Positions 47,790 through 59,969 of a stretch of DNA of 64,000 nucleotides are shown piece by piece. Source of the DNA: Paracoccidioides lutzii Pb01 (taxonomy: Eukaryota; Ascomycota; Eurotiomycetes; Onygenales; Ajellomycetaceae); contig NW_015440992.1 in the NCBI RefSeq assembly GCF_000150705.2, positions 54,775 to 118,774 on the forward strand, in the 5' to 3' direction. Position numbers and translations under genes: made by a program. The notes under the pieces are model-generated. The model saw nothing but the letters and a program-made list of their open reading frames with translations, had not been told where the DNA came from and made no database searches. How positions within the stretch are numbered: position 1 is the stretch's first letter; the number at the start of each line of letters is the position of its first letter.

Positions 47790-48300
47790 ATATTTACTTT
47801 TAAGCTTTATATCAGTGATTTAAATCTCTATATAAGTCTCTAAGTCTCTCACTAAAATCTTTATAACTTTGCATTTGCTTTTAAACTTTATATCAATAGT
47901 TATTAAATCTATATACAAGCCTTTGAGTCTTTGAATAAATTTTTTAGAGACTTTATATTCACTTTCAAATATCATATTAGAGAATTTTAGATCTTTATAT
48001 ATATCTTTAAGTCTTTTATTATAATTTTTATAGATTTTACATTCATCTTTAGATTTTATGTCAAAGGTTCATAAATCTCTATATAAATCTTTAAATCTCT
48101 TATTAGAACCTCTGAAAATTCTACATTTACCTTTAAACTTTATATCAAAAATTATTAAATTTTCATATAAATCTTTGAGTCTTTTATCAAAATCTATAAA
48201 AACTTTATATTTATCTTTGAGCTTCAAATTGAAGATTCTTAGATTTTTATATAAGCCTCTAAGTTATTTTTTTGAAATTTTAATATCTTTAAAAAATAGC
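47790..48300 (+). repeat. 84-bp tandem repeat array (28-residue coding repeat) between protease and RT
   Basis: Six successive units start at 47793, 47874, 47958, 48042, 48126 and 48210, a spacing of 81 then 84, 84, 84, 84. Each begins with text like TTTACCTTTAAACTTTATATCA. Because 84 is a multiple of three and the array is in frame with the downstream RT (open frame 48058-48348), it encoded a 28-residue repeat, now like KSLYKSLNLLLEPLKILHLP. About 2.2 units of the same repeat sit at the equivalent place in the copy at 63648-63832. Confidence 0.88.
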
Positions 48301-48349
48301 TTACTCACAAATATAGCTTTTATTAATGACTTATCTAACTATATTTGAT

Positions 48350-49660
48350 TATACATATATTTTTTCTATGAAGAGAATGTGTTCAGCACATCTATATCTG
48401 ATGCAGAGTACTAAATTAATCTTGAAAAAGTCAAACTCTCATTTATATATCTATATAATCTATTTAAAATAAAGCTGAAATCTTTTCAAAATTATTTGAA
48501 TAGTATATTGAAAAGAAATTAAATATCTTTATCTCAGAGCTATGTAAATACTTTCATTCTTATTATTTCAAAGAAAAATAAAGATATATAACTTTGTGTA
48601 GACTATAAAGATCTAAATTATCCTATAATCAAAAACAAATATTTATTATTTATTATGAGTAAGATAATAGATAAACTTTTTAAAGGATAAATATTCTTTA
48701 AAATTAATTTTAAAGATGTATATTATATAATATATTTTTAATATAGCAATAAATAAAAAACAGCATTTCATATACAATATGATTACATTGAGTATAATAT
48801 TATATCTTTTAAATTTATAAATATTTCTATCAATTTTTAAGTCTATAAAAACTATACTTTAGTAGATTTTCTTGATATATACTGTATGATTTGTCTAGAT
48901 AATATTTTTATTTATTTAAACTTAATCAATGAGTATAATATATATATATAAAAGATTTTTAAATATCTAAACTATATAAATCTATTTGTAAAGTATATTA
49001 AATTTAAATTTATTGAAAATAAAATTTTTTTTCTAGGATTAATTGTTGAATCTCGGGATATTAAAATGAAATCAAATTGAGTGATAATTATTACGGAATA
49101 ATCAATCTTAACTAGTGTTAAGAAACTTCAAAATTTAATAAAATTTATAAACTTCTATTATTACTTCATTGAAAATTACTTCAAAATCATAAAGTTTCTT
49201 TTTGATCTCTTAAAAATCTCAATGAAAAAAGTATAAAAGCTATAGTTCATATAAATAAAAGATATTTAGTATATTTTTAACACTTTAAAAAAATACTTTA
49301 TATAGATTTTTCTATATATTTATTTTGATTCAAGTCAAGAAACATATATTGAATCTGATGCCTTTACAGTAACTGTGATTATTATTATCTTTGAAAAATA
49401 AGATAAGAATCAATGATACTCAATTGTATTCTAATTTTATAATCTTTTAGATATAGAAATATAATATAATACTTATAATAAAAAATACTTTGTGATTATT
49501 GCATCTTTCAAAAATTGACATCATTATCTGAAAGAGAGTCAATATTCAATTTTTATCTATTCTGATCATGTTAATTTTTAGTATTTTATAACAACTAAAA
49601 CACTGAATTAATATCAGTCTAGATGAGTAGAAGTATTATCAGCATATGACTTCATTCTGT
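48350..49660 (+). pseudogene. RT and RNase H remnant, family C
   Basis: RT reads LILIISKKNKDI-stop-LCVDYKDLN near 48560-48610, KINFKDVYY, then the catalytic box at 48892-48903 as CLDN instead of YLDD, and FKFIENKIFFLGLIVES. RNase H follows at about 49330-49640, ending RWAEVLSAYDF-like. The frame is shared with the upstream repeat array. Both catalytic aspartate and glycine positions are damaged. Confidence 0.82.
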
Positions 49661-49869
49661 ATTATTACTCAGATAAACAAAATTCAGCTGATAGACTCAA
49701 TTATCATGCAGATTATATTAATTCTTTTTATGATAAAATCATACTTTCTATCTTGCAATAGAAGCTCTGTCACAGTATCAAATAGAATTGAGAATTTAAC
49801 TCTCATAAAAAACTTACAACTCTTGTTAATTGCATATAAGTTCATGATCAAGAGCACATACTCTGCATG

Positions 49870-51540
49870 AAATCTTTTAACCTCAACACTCTGAGCTCTA
49901 AATCTCTATCAAACTTCACTTTGAGTGCAGATTCTCTCTTATCACTGCATCAAATGCTCACTCACAAGTTTATATTATACTTATTGAAATCACTCAACAT
50001 GTTGATTAGAAAACCTCTGAGAGAGAGAAATCTAATTTCAAAAAAATATCTTAGAAATTGAGATATTTTTAAACTACTAATTAATACTGTTATAGTCTTT
50101 GAATCAGTATATATAAATATATCAGAGTTTCTTATCTCTTTTCTTGTAAAAGCACAGAACTCAGACTTTTTTACAATAGTAAAAAAGTAGAAAATAAAAG
50201 ATAAAAATACAATCTTGAGCAGTAATATATTCTCAATCATCTCAAAAGATAATCTACTTCAGACAAATAATAGAGTCTATGTTCTTTTGCAACAAGTGCT
50301 GATCAAAGAGATAATTTACATCAATTATGATAACTCATAAGAAAGTCATTTTGATATAAAATAGTTTATTGAGTGTGTTCAAAGTAATTACTATTGATAT
50401 AATTTTATCTAATATATCACTATATATGTCTATATTTATAATATTTATTAGAGGGTAAAAGTACATTATTATAAACAGTATAATAAATTTAATTCACTTT
50501 TAATATTAATTAATTTATGATAAATTATTATTAAATTTTATTATTAATTTTTAATCATAATCTGACTAAACAAGATCTATAATATAATTTTTATTTTAGT
50601 TAATATCTTTATTAAATATACTCTATATATTTTATTTACAAAAGATATTACTGTAGAAGATATTATAAATATTATCTATATTCATACTTATAGTATTTAT
50701 AATATTTTTGAAAATTATATTTCAAATATAGAAGCTATTTTCACAAGTTGATATTGATCAACTCTATGTTATTAATTTAAGATCAAATGAAAACTATTTA
50801 CAGTCTTTTATCTATAGATAGATAATTAAACTGAATGTCAGAATCAGATACTGAAGTATTATATTTAATACTTTATGAATTTTTATCAGAATGATTGAGA
50901 CAGATGACTGTCTTTAGTATAGTTCATTTATAACAATTTATGATATAGCTCAATCAATGAAGTTTCAGCTGATACACTTCTCAGCTACAAATCTGTCCTT
51001 CAGATTAATGTCAGTAATTCATTCTATTCAACCTCAATTGAGAAAATTAACCAGATCAAAGAAATATAAACAATATAAAAAAAGATTTAAAAACAGCTAA
51101 AGAAGATTAAGACTCTGTAAAAGATATACTATAACTTCAAACACAGTGCAAAGTGCTTTCATGTGAGGGACTGAGTGATTCTCAATGTAAAAAGTTTTCA
51201 CATGCTCTATATCACTAGAAAATTAATTCTTAAATTTATTAATTTTTTTTAAATTATTAAATTTTGAAATACATAGATATACAAACTCTCTCTTTTATAT
51301 TCAATATGTAATATTCATTTTATCTTTCATATCTTACTGCTTGAATCTTATAAAATAAGAAATGATACTACTTCACCTCTAGCACCAGAGCTAGTGAATA
51401 ATGAGAAAGAATTTCAAGTTGAAAAGATATTAAAAAAACAGAAATATTTAAATAAAGAATAATATTATATATGCTAAAAGAGCCATGAATTTTCTGATAA
51501 TATATGAGAATTTTTTAAAAATATTTAAAAGACTAAGATA
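49870..51540 (+). pseudogene. Integrase and chromodomain remnant, family C
   Basis: An integrase zinc-finger region reads YVLLQQVLIKEIIYINYDNS, then SHFDIK and SNYYWYNFI (about 50280-50410). Core and C-terminal domains follow to about 51200 (LSYKSVLQINVSNSFYSTS). The chromodomain at about 51411-51535 reads FQVEKILKKQKYLNKE, then the HEFSDN-stop-EFFKNI block that corresponds to E-x-x-x-N-T-W-E-P. The tryptophans are lost to stop codons. Confidence 0.8.
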
Positions 51541-52460
51541 TTTAATATTTTTAAACAACAGAAATCACAATGACAAGTGCACTGAACTCTCTCTAAGAAG
51601 TGTACTAAGTACTAATTCACTCTCATATATGCACTTTTTTCATTATTTTTTTTCAAATAAGGTTTTTTTTATATGATTTTAATAAGATAAGTAAGATATC
51701 AAAAATCATCAAGTCTTTAGAATAAATTTATTTCACTATTGTCTAAATAAATCAAGAGTTTAGATGCATATCTCTAGTTCTCTCTAACTTAATTTCTATT
51801 TACAATTATCACAATCAAAATCATTATACATTGCTCAAAAATAATAATTCTTTTCTTTTCTAACTCAATACTCTTCTTCTCAGTCAACTTAAAGATCTTT
51901 ATCTTACACACAACTTCTTTCTCTGTATTCTCTTACTTCTTATTCTCAGAGAACACTATCAGTGCACCTGCAGTCTCACTTCAGTGCTGAGCACAATAGA
52001 TAATATCAATCAAGATAGCAGTATGAGCTTTTATTAAATAAACAGTACAAGAGAAACCTGTCAATATTGTTATCAGATGCAGCAGCTTGACTTGATAATA
52101 TAAAATCTTCACTGATCTCACTCACTCTGTAAATAATAAAAAACTCTGAAGAGCAAACAGTCAACTCAATTCAGATGAGAGAGTAAGTTAGACAAATAAT
52201 TATTAATTATCATATTGAGTAAAGAAGCTAAAGATGTACTATACTTATTTAAATATATGACTTATATGTAAGACAGCAAAGATCACAGTATTTCTCACAG
52301 TGAGAATAATCATATATCATAAATAAATTACTCAGCTTGAGTAAGCATCACTTACAGAAAATATCTCTAAGACAAAGTCAGTCACATGATTAAATAATCA
52401 TAAGTTATGATCCAGTAGATTTGTCAAACTGTTATTACATAGATGGCAGCATCAAATTTG

Positions 52461-52462
<2 letters not shown>
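51541..52462 (+). other. Family C 3' non-coding region
   Basis: No coding frame. It matches the reverse complement of about 46470-47560, including the conserved blocks AACTTAATTTCTATTTACAATTA, CTCTTCTTCTCAGTCAACTTAAAG and CAGTGAGAATAATCATATATC. It lies between chromodomain and LTR-like block. Confidence 0.55.

Positions 52463-52501
<39 letters not shown>
52463..52501 (+). repeat. Poly(A) tract of 39 bases
   Basis: An uninterrupted run of 39 A's follows ATCAAATTTGCT and precedes TAGAAGAAC. It has no counterpart in the inverted copy, where the surrounding text is otherwise comparable, so it arose or expanded here. It could be a slippage-prone microsatellite, the tail of a retroposed RNA, or an assembly artefact. 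Confidence 0.9.
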
Positions 52502-52503
<2 letters not shown>

Positions 52504-52537
52504 GAAGAACTTATTTAAACAATGCAGAAATTAATTC

Positions 52538-52920
52538 TGTAATATTGACAAAAGTAAGAAAGAAATGCAAAAAGCTTTAGAATCAGAGATAGAAGCAAAT
52601 ACAAGAAATCTATAATAATTTTAATTGTGAGATTGTAAGAGAAAAAAAGTTCAAAGAGCAAAAAATATCTTCTTTCTTTATTCTTATAGTAATAAATACT
52701 CTTATGACAATCATCTCATGCAATCAGTCCCTCAATATTACTGAATAAGCATCATAAGTATTATCTACTATATTAATAAATACTTTACATTTATATCTTA
52801 TCACTATATTTAAAAACAATCACCTTCTAGAGCTGCTGAGATCAATGTCTATAAAAGAGAGAGTAACTATAATGTCAACACTTTTTATACTAGCTCTTTG
52901 TACTTACACTGCTTATTACA
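52538..52920 (+). repeat. Candidate 3' LTR of family C
   Basis: The stretch runs from TGTAATATT to CTTATTACA, with matching inverted ends, and carries a TATA-like CTATAAAAGAGAG at about 52851. The end is supported by loss of similarity with the inverted copy at exactly the same point (46023). The start is less certain because similarity continues upstream into the element body. Confidence 0.45.
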
Positions 52921-53300
52921 CTTAATTACTAGAGCACTTATCTTTATACTGCTTATAAAAGTACTTTAGAATCAGCATCTTCTAGAGAATCAGCATCATC
53001 TTAAAATTTAGCATTCAGAATCAGCACAAATCAATACTTCTCAAAAATCAGTTCTTTAGTATCAATACTTTTTGAAAAATAAAATCAGCACTTTATGAAG
53101 ATTCAGATCACTGTATTATTAATTTCCTATTTTATAAAAGATTAGAGATAAAATCTATTGCTACTTATTTAAATATATATAAATACTTTGAATTCTCAAA
53201 GGTCCTTCAAGAGATTCAGTAATTAGTTATTATTTAATTCTACATATATATTTCATTCATCACTATTCTTTTTCCTTTATAGCACTTGCAGCGTCTATAT
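52921..53300. other. AT-rich repeat DNA, unassigned
   Basis: No coding frame and no firm homology inside the window. A cluster of TCAGCA-type motifs (52980-53080) looks like old short repeats. It lies between the family C LTR-like block and the older minus-strand gypsy. Confidence 0.35.
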
Positions 53301-54578
53301 ATCTGCCCTTTTACAATCTTAGTTATAGAGCTTCTTATGCTTTCTTTTAACACTTAGTTTATCCACTTTAGTATTCTCACACAGTATGTTATTTTGTCAA
53401 TACTGTTATAATTACTAGCATTTTCTTGTCATGAATTTTATAGTTTTTTTTTACTTTACTTATTAAAGCTGAGTAGAAAACAACTGAATGTCACTATTTA
53501 TTTTTATGCAACTAAAATAGAACATCAGCTATAGTAATATTTAAAGCATTTGTCTTCACTTAAGTCTTTTAAATTAAGTCATAATGACAGAGCACTGAGA
53601 CTTCAGATAGAGCTCTATTTATTTGATTAAAAATATACTGATAGATCTTATTTCACTTAAAAGATTTATTTTTTTAGATAAGCTTAAGTAGTAACTTTAT
53701 AATTCAACTGTATTTCTTTATAGAACACTAATAGAAGTTATAAAAGTTTAAGAGGAATTGAACTTTCTTGACTGTACTAGACATTGCTCATCATGATATC
53801 ACTATAATCTTTTCTAAATTCACTTTGAACTCTTGATCAGTGATAATAACTTTTAAGTACTTTATCTGTTGAATATAAAACTCATATTTTGAGATGCTTG
53901 TATATAGTTTAACTTCTAATAATCTAGTCAATATTTTCTTGATATACTTCTTGTATTCTTTTAAGATTTCACTATAAAAAAGTAGATCATTTACAAAAGT
54001 AGTAATGAACAGATTTAAATAATCAAAAAAATAGTATTTACAAAGTATTAAAAAATTACTGAGTTATTACTTAGATCAAAAAGCATGATCTTGCACTTGT
54101 AGATTTTATAACATATTCTAATAATAGTCAAATATTCAGTTTTAAAATATATGTATATTCAATAAAAGCTTTAACAAATATTCATTTAGTAAAGAACTTA
54201 GTCCTATTTACTCATTTTATGAGCTTATCAACTAGTGAAATTAAATATGAATCCTTTTTTGAGATCATATTAAATGAAGAATAATTTATATAAAACCTCA
54301 GCTTATTTGCTGTATAAGCTATAAAAATTGAAGATGTAAATAAGAAAGTTACTGATGAAATAAAGCTTTTCTCTAGATTGATCTCAAGATACTGTTTGAC
54401 TATCTCAAGTTTCTTCAAGCTCATTCAATATAATAATGTATAATTGATAACTTTATTTGAATCAGTCTTCTTCTCAAGCTTAATTTTATAGTTTACTTTC
54501 TTTTAAAAAAGTGATAATTGATCAGAGACAGTGTTTAAAAACATATTATAAAATTTCATATAGTTCTTCAGTAGTTGT
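53301..54578 (-). pseudogene. Older gypsy RT and RNase H remnant, minus strand
   Basis: Minus-strand reading from 54578 gives a pre-RT linker (TEELYEIL), then MSLKKLEIVKQYLEINLEKSFI, FIAYTANKLRFYINY (where LRFCVDY is expected) and LISLVDKLIK. The stop-free piece is 54424-54212. Less clear RNase H text follows toward 53500. The RT similarity is closest in wording to family A. It was split by insertion of family B copy 4, with GTTGT on this side and GTTAT on the other. Confidence 0.75.
54574..54578. repeat. Left target duplication GTTGT of family B copy 4
   Basis: GTTGT here and GTTAT at 59970-59974 flank copy 4. They differ by one G-to-A change, the kind RIP produces, so they are accepted as one target duplication. 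Confidence 0.8.
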
Positions 54579-54776
54579 TGTAGAGGATTAAGCTCTAAGA
54601 ACTAGTAACTAGTCCTACTATATAACAAAGACAAATTACTTGAGAAAGGGAAGAAAAGAATAAGATGAGAATATGAGCTTAAGCAAGCTCATGTAGCATG
54701 ATCACATGCACACATGCAAAAAATGACTAGGCTGAGTCAGCCAGCCAGAGTGAATCTATGAGTTCAATCTCTTATA
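54579..54776 (-). repeat. 3' LTR, family B copy 4
   Basis: 198 bp; plus strand TGTAGAGGATTAAGC to CAATCTCTTATA. Confidence 0.93.
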
Positions 54777-54889
54777 ATACTTTTCTTCTCCCTCTTTGTT
54801 ACAGGCCTTTACAACTATTTAAAGTTCTCTTTACATCTAATTTTACTTGCTGAGAGGTCTTTCAAGTGTTCAAAGTCTTTACTTCTTGT

Positions 54890-57800
54890 AGGAGACTCAC
54901 ATTATTCTATGTAGGCTCAGCCTAACCTACTCATTTAATAAGGTATTACTTTTTTCTCTGATAGATTCATTCATCTCAAATTTCCTCAATCTCAAACTTA
55001 GATCCTTCTAAGATCTCTATAGCAGGTGACTGTCAGTTAGTTTGCCTCTGACTAGGCAGAAAATCCATTGCTGCATCATATAGAAGCTTTATGTTAAAGA
55101 TATTGTGAATGCTGAGTGAGATATTCAGTCAGTAAGCATAAAATTCTATCTTTTCTAGCACAGTATATTGATTGTATTTTGCATTCAGCTTCTTGCACAG
55201 ATGATTAATTCTTATGTTCTCTAAGCTCAACCAGACCTTATCTCTGAGTTGAAAGCTTGAAGCTGAGTCTCTTCATCTATTCATGTATTTCTCTTGAGAT
55301 TGCTGAGCATTCATCATTTTTACTTGAGCTCACTTTAACACTTCACAGGTTTTCCTCATATAATCATCTGCAATCTTAATGAGATTATGTGATGTTTTAA
55401 CAGAGAGTGCATCAGCTATATCAATAGAGAAGATGTGGAAAAGATGTGTTAAAAAAATAAGCTCATACTCATTGAGACAGCATCTCTATTATTGATGGCC
55501 AGCTCTGCTAAAGGGAGTCATTCACATCAGTCATTCTGTTGAAAGCTAATGTATTTGCATAGATAGATTTCCAGGGTCTGATTCATTTGCTCTGTAGCTC
55601 TATCAGTCTCTGAGTTATAGACTGTAAAGAGTCATCTCTTAATGTCTAATTTCTCACACATCTGAGTTCAAAACATGCTTGTGAAAGCTGACTCTCAATC
55701 TGACACTACTGTCTTAGAGATACCATATTGAGAAATGATATTGTAAAGGAATACTCTAGCCACTATCTCTGCATCAGTTTTCTTAACTGCTTTTAATATA
55801 ACTTCCTTGATTAGTCTGTCTATTATAATCATGATATTCATATATTCTTTAGAGCTTGATAAGTTTACAATAAAGTCCATGGAAAGCTTCTGCCACATAT
55901 ATTCAGAAATGAGAAGAGGCTTAAGCAGTCTCTGACATTGATCTCTTCATACAGTGTTTGATCTGCAAAGATAACAGTTTCTGATCATTCTTCTCACATT
56001 AGTGACATAGTCTGACTAGTAGAACTCACATCTTAGAACTTCTGCTGTTTGCTCTCACCCAGGATGACTAGTAAGAGATGAGTCATGAGTCTTGTACACT
56101 AACCTGGTTTGAAGAGGTTCAAAGTCTGACACTCACTTACAACCTCAAAAGAGAAGCTCTTCATTCTCATTTAAAGAGTACTCAGAGACAGAGATCTTAA
56201 TGCTAAGTTCAGAAGAAAATCTGAATCTTCTCTCATGAAAAATCTGCTCCAGATACTGCAGAATCTTGTCATTTTTATGAGTCTCATTTCACTGAGCTTG
56301 AAGAGATATCTCAGGTTCCACACTGGTAGCAGTCACACTTGATTTCATTTCAGGTGCCAGTACATTAAACTTAAGTAGTTAAGCTTGCCTCTGCTTGATT
56401 CTGTCATTATCAGCACTCTGTGACATGTTCTGCTCTCTTTGTGATAGAATATTTGATTCAGTGTTCAACTTCTCTGACCAGTAATCAATGCTGAAGTTGA
56501 ATCAATAGAGAATATCTATTCAATATAGCTATCTTTTATTTAGTCTGCATGTAGTTATAAAGTATTCTAGATTTTTATGATCTATAAGAATCTTGAATTC
56601 CTTTACACTTTGTAGCTCAGTATTTTATTTCTTTAAACACTCAATTATTGCTAATAACTTCTTATCATAAATCTTGTAGTTGCATTCTGCAGGTGAATAC
56701 TTGTAAGAGAAGAAGACATATGAGTGTAGAATGCTCTGCTCATCATATTGTAGCAACACTTCTTCTAAGATATAATCTGAGAAGTCTGTTTTCAATATAG
56801 TCTCATAGTCAAGATTGAATTGAAGCAGGATTGAAGTGAAGATAAACATTAATTTTAGATGCTTAAAAGCTTTCTCAGCCTTGCTCATCTACAAAAAATA
56901 AATATTCTTGCATGTAAGAATTGTCAGTGAGATCACAATCTTTAAGAAATCTCTAATAAATCATCTATAGAAATTGATAAAGTCTAAAAATCCTCATACA
57001 CTCTTAAGAGTAGTAGGTGTCACTCATTTCAAAACAGCTTTAATCTTCTCTGAATCCATTCATATACCCTTGTACACTTCAATAATGAATTTAAAATATT
57101 TTATGCTGTTCATCTTGAACTCACTCTTTCTGATGTCTGCCAGTAGATCTGCTTTCTGTAGATGCATAAGCATCTTTTGTACATGCTCATAATGTTTCTG
57201 TAAGCTTCTTGAGAACAATATCAAGATATCATCTAAATAGACCAAGCAGAAGTCATCTAGATATCCACATAATGCTCAGTTGATATATTTTTAAAACATG
57301 CTCAGAGGATTGGCCAAATCAAAGAGTGTAACCAGCCACTCAAATAGTCTGTATCTGATTCTAAAGGTCATCATCCACTCATCACCTTCTGTGATTTGAA
57401 TCTTGTGAAAAGCTGCAATAATGTTCAGTTTAGTGAATCATTTAGTCTGTTCAATTCACTGTAGAGTCTCACTGATTAATGATAAAGAATATCAATCCTT
57501 TCAGGTAATTTTGTTAAAAGCTTAATAGTTCACACAAAATCTTAGCTCACTCTCAGACTTCTTCACAAATAGTACAGGGGCAGATGTGAGAGAGTTGCTT
57601 ACTCTAATAAAACTCTTATCTAGATAATCTGTAAGAGTCTTTCACAAAGTCAGTAGTTTCTCTTGAGACATATTATATAGTGAGTCTTAAGAGGGTTGTT
57701 CTGCACTATCATCTATCTTTTTAATCAGTTCAATTCTATGATCTCTACCTGGGCCATGAAGTGGGGTTAGAGTGTTGGTGACTTTCTTATCAAATATATC

Positions 57801-58364
57801 TAAAAACTCATGATAATATTCAGGCAGCTTTTCTCTAGGATTAATCTTTGATTTCACTTCTAAAGTCTTTTGAATGTCAGTCAAACTGACAGTGAAGATC
57901 TTGATGTTTCACTTCTCTCAAGTGCTCACAAGCCTAGAGAAGTTTATAGCAGAGATGGGAATCACATCAGCTTTTGCATTTGAACTAGACTCTATCTCTA
58001 TGCCACTCTTTTCCAATCTCACAATTCTTTGATGAGGGATCATAATCACCTTTTGCTGGTCCAGCCAGGGGTTACCTAGATACATATCATGATCATGTAA
58101 CTTATTTACCATGTAGAGAAAGGTCTATTCAGTTATGTGATTATCTATATCAATTTGAATGCCAGTCACTATGCTCATAGAGATTTCTATGAAGTCTTCA
58201 AAGCCTGTTATTTTAACAGAGGGAACTTCAATGCATGAGAGCTTATGCTTGTTAATATAGAATTGAGAAATAAGATCATAGATATTACATTCACTGTCTA
58301 TCATTACTCTAGTCAAAAAGACATTATCTACTAAAGCATCAACAGTAAAGGATTTGAATATCAT
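54890..58364 (-). pseudogene. Pol remnant, family B copy 4
   Basis: In element sense: protease 58364-58125 (stop-free, active site D-S-E), linker 58112-57687, RT at about 57660-56975 with YLDD near 57240-57225, RNase H 56888-56625, integrase core at about 55900-55440 (stop-free piece 55898-55695 with LSMDFIVNL and KTVVSD, the first two catalytic aspartates) and a chromodomain near 55020-54900. It is the best copy for reading the integrase core. Confidence 0.88.
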
Positions 58365-58379
58365 CTTAGATTTAAATCT

Positions 58380-59520
58380 TCTTCATTGCTTCTTCATAAG
58401 CTTCTTATTTTGCTTCTTTCAGTGTCTTTTGATTGAAGCTACTTTTTTTCTGAATTCTCACTTATATCCATATCATCATTGTTCAGTACTAGCTTAGGGG
58501 TCATCTTAGCTATCATGAAGGTGGCACAGTGTCTGAGAGGTTTGAATGAGCAGCTCTTAATCATATAATCTTCAGCTCTGCATCTCAGGTACAGACCTTG
58601 CTCTCTTCATCAATTAACCTCTGTTTGATTTATCAACTTGATGTGATAAGCACTTGAAGTCACAGCACTTAGAGAGAGATTCATCAGATCATCAGTGAAA
58701 GCTTGAGACTGATTTCATTGATCAAGAACAGCATGATAAAGTAGAGAGTGTGAATTAGATATTGTATGATCTGAAGAAGATCTGCTCTCTCATCATTTAG
58801 ACTACTGCCTTAAAGTCTTATGCTCAAAGAGTTGATGATCAACTAATTTAAGCTCTTTGCAGTAATTCTCATAAGGAGACAGTTCTCTTACACTCATTAT
58901 ACCTTTTCTCAGCTCCATGCTTAGGGTAGATTTCAAATACTTCTTTTTAATGTGATTATCTTATCTATGACTATCAGCTTTCAGCAGTAGCTGATAAAAT
59001 TCAGGTAGAAAGTTAAAGAGAGCTCTTCTACTCTATCATAGATTATTGAGCTTTTGCATAGTCTTTTTCTATCATGCAGAATCACTAAAGAGCATGCATG
59101 TCTGCTTCAGTAAGCTCTCTATCATGAAGTTGATCTTGTTATTATTACTATCAACTCAGAGATAAACTTGAGCTGCTGTCATTCCTTTTAGTCTTGAGTA
59201 CACATATAAATCACATTTCTCATTATTATCTAAAGCTTTCTTATCAATCTTAAGTTTTGATTGAAGCTTTAGCTTCCACTGAGGGTAGTGCTTCAGATTA
59301 GAATCATTATACTTCTCACAGTTCAGTAGCTTGATCTTTGATCTTCTGACTGCAATAAGTGGTTGTGAGTTTGATTGAGAGAGAATTGATGTTGAGATAT
59401 TCAAAGCTTGTCATAGATTAGCTATTTCAGCTTGCTGAGCTGCTATTAACTCTCTGTTCTCACACTGAACCTGTTCCTACTGTTGAAGAAAGATTATTCA
59501 TTGTTGTTCAAAGCTGCTGA
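58380..59520 (-). pseudogene. Gag remnant, family B copy 4
   Basis: Stop-free 59404-59156 covers the start of the capsid-like region (NISTSILSQSNSQPLIAVRR). The knuckle is at 58591-58550 with the first cysteine changed (YLRCRAEDYMIKSC). Stops and codon changes are as in the other copies. Confidence 0.8.
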
Positions 59521-59758
59521 GGGTGTTCCTGCTCATTGCTTCATGTTGATCTATTTGTGTATTTATTATATAAGTCTGTCACTTTATCTCATTCAGCTAG
59601 ATGTTTTCAATATTGCTTGTTTATTTGTTAGCACAATTGCTAACTCAGTCTATTTATATATCAGTGCTATCACTAAACTTTGTGATGTAGATCAGCACGT
59701 TTGCTGAGCTTTATAATACAGAATTAAGGCTTCCAGTAGTCTATCAATGAAAGAAGTA

Positions 59759-59769
59759 AAGCAATTCGT
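59759..59769 (-). promoter_or_regulatory. Unmutated self-priming primer-binding site, family B copy 4
   Basis: In element sense, two bases (TT) after the LTR end comes ACGAATTGCTT, an exact complement of AAGCAATTCGT found inside the LTRs of copy 3. Position, spacing and length (11) match the Tf1 self-priming arrangement. The LTR segment of copy 4 itself is mutated by one base (59824-59834). Confidence 0.68.
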
Positions 59770-59771
59770 AA

Positions 59772-59969
59772 TGTAGAGGATTAAGCTCTAAGAACTAGAG
59801 GCTAGTCCTCTTATATAATAAGGATGAATTGCTTAGAAAAGGGAAGAAAAGAATGAGATGAGAACATGAGCTTAAGCAAGCTCATATAGCATGATCACAT
59901 GCGCACATATAAATGATGGCTAGGCTGAGTCAGCCAGCCAGAGTGAATCTAGAGGTTCAGCCCCTCATA
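59772..59969 (-). repeat. 5' LTR, family B copy 4
   Basis: 198 bp; plus strand TGTAGAGGATTAAGC to CAGCCCCTCATA. Confidence 0.93.

Larger units (their letters stand above)
47643..52537 (+). mobile_element. Family C chromovirus, body from protease end to 3' region
   Basis: Extremely AT-rich, but the domain order is readable on the plus strand: protease end, an 84-bp tandem repeat array, RT, RNase H, integrase, chromodomain. Stops are of all three kinds, unlike family B where TGA dominates, so decay is deeper. The 5' part (LTR, gag, most of protease) is missing. A related copy on the minus strand lies at 62331-64000. Confidence 0.85.
54579..59969 (-). mobile_element. Family B gypsy copy 4, full length (5.4 kb)
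   Basis: Minus-strand full element with two 198-bp LTRs and near-matching 5-bp target duplications. It is inserted in an older gypsy of the same orientation, just upstream of its RT. Domain order equals copy 1. TGA stops close the frames, and CpG is scarce. Confidence 0.95.

Noticed and set aside
47790..48300. Possible CRISPR-like or satellite array
   Set aside because: Units are contiguous with no spacers, multiples of three and in frame with RT; this is a coding tandem repeat in a retroelement.
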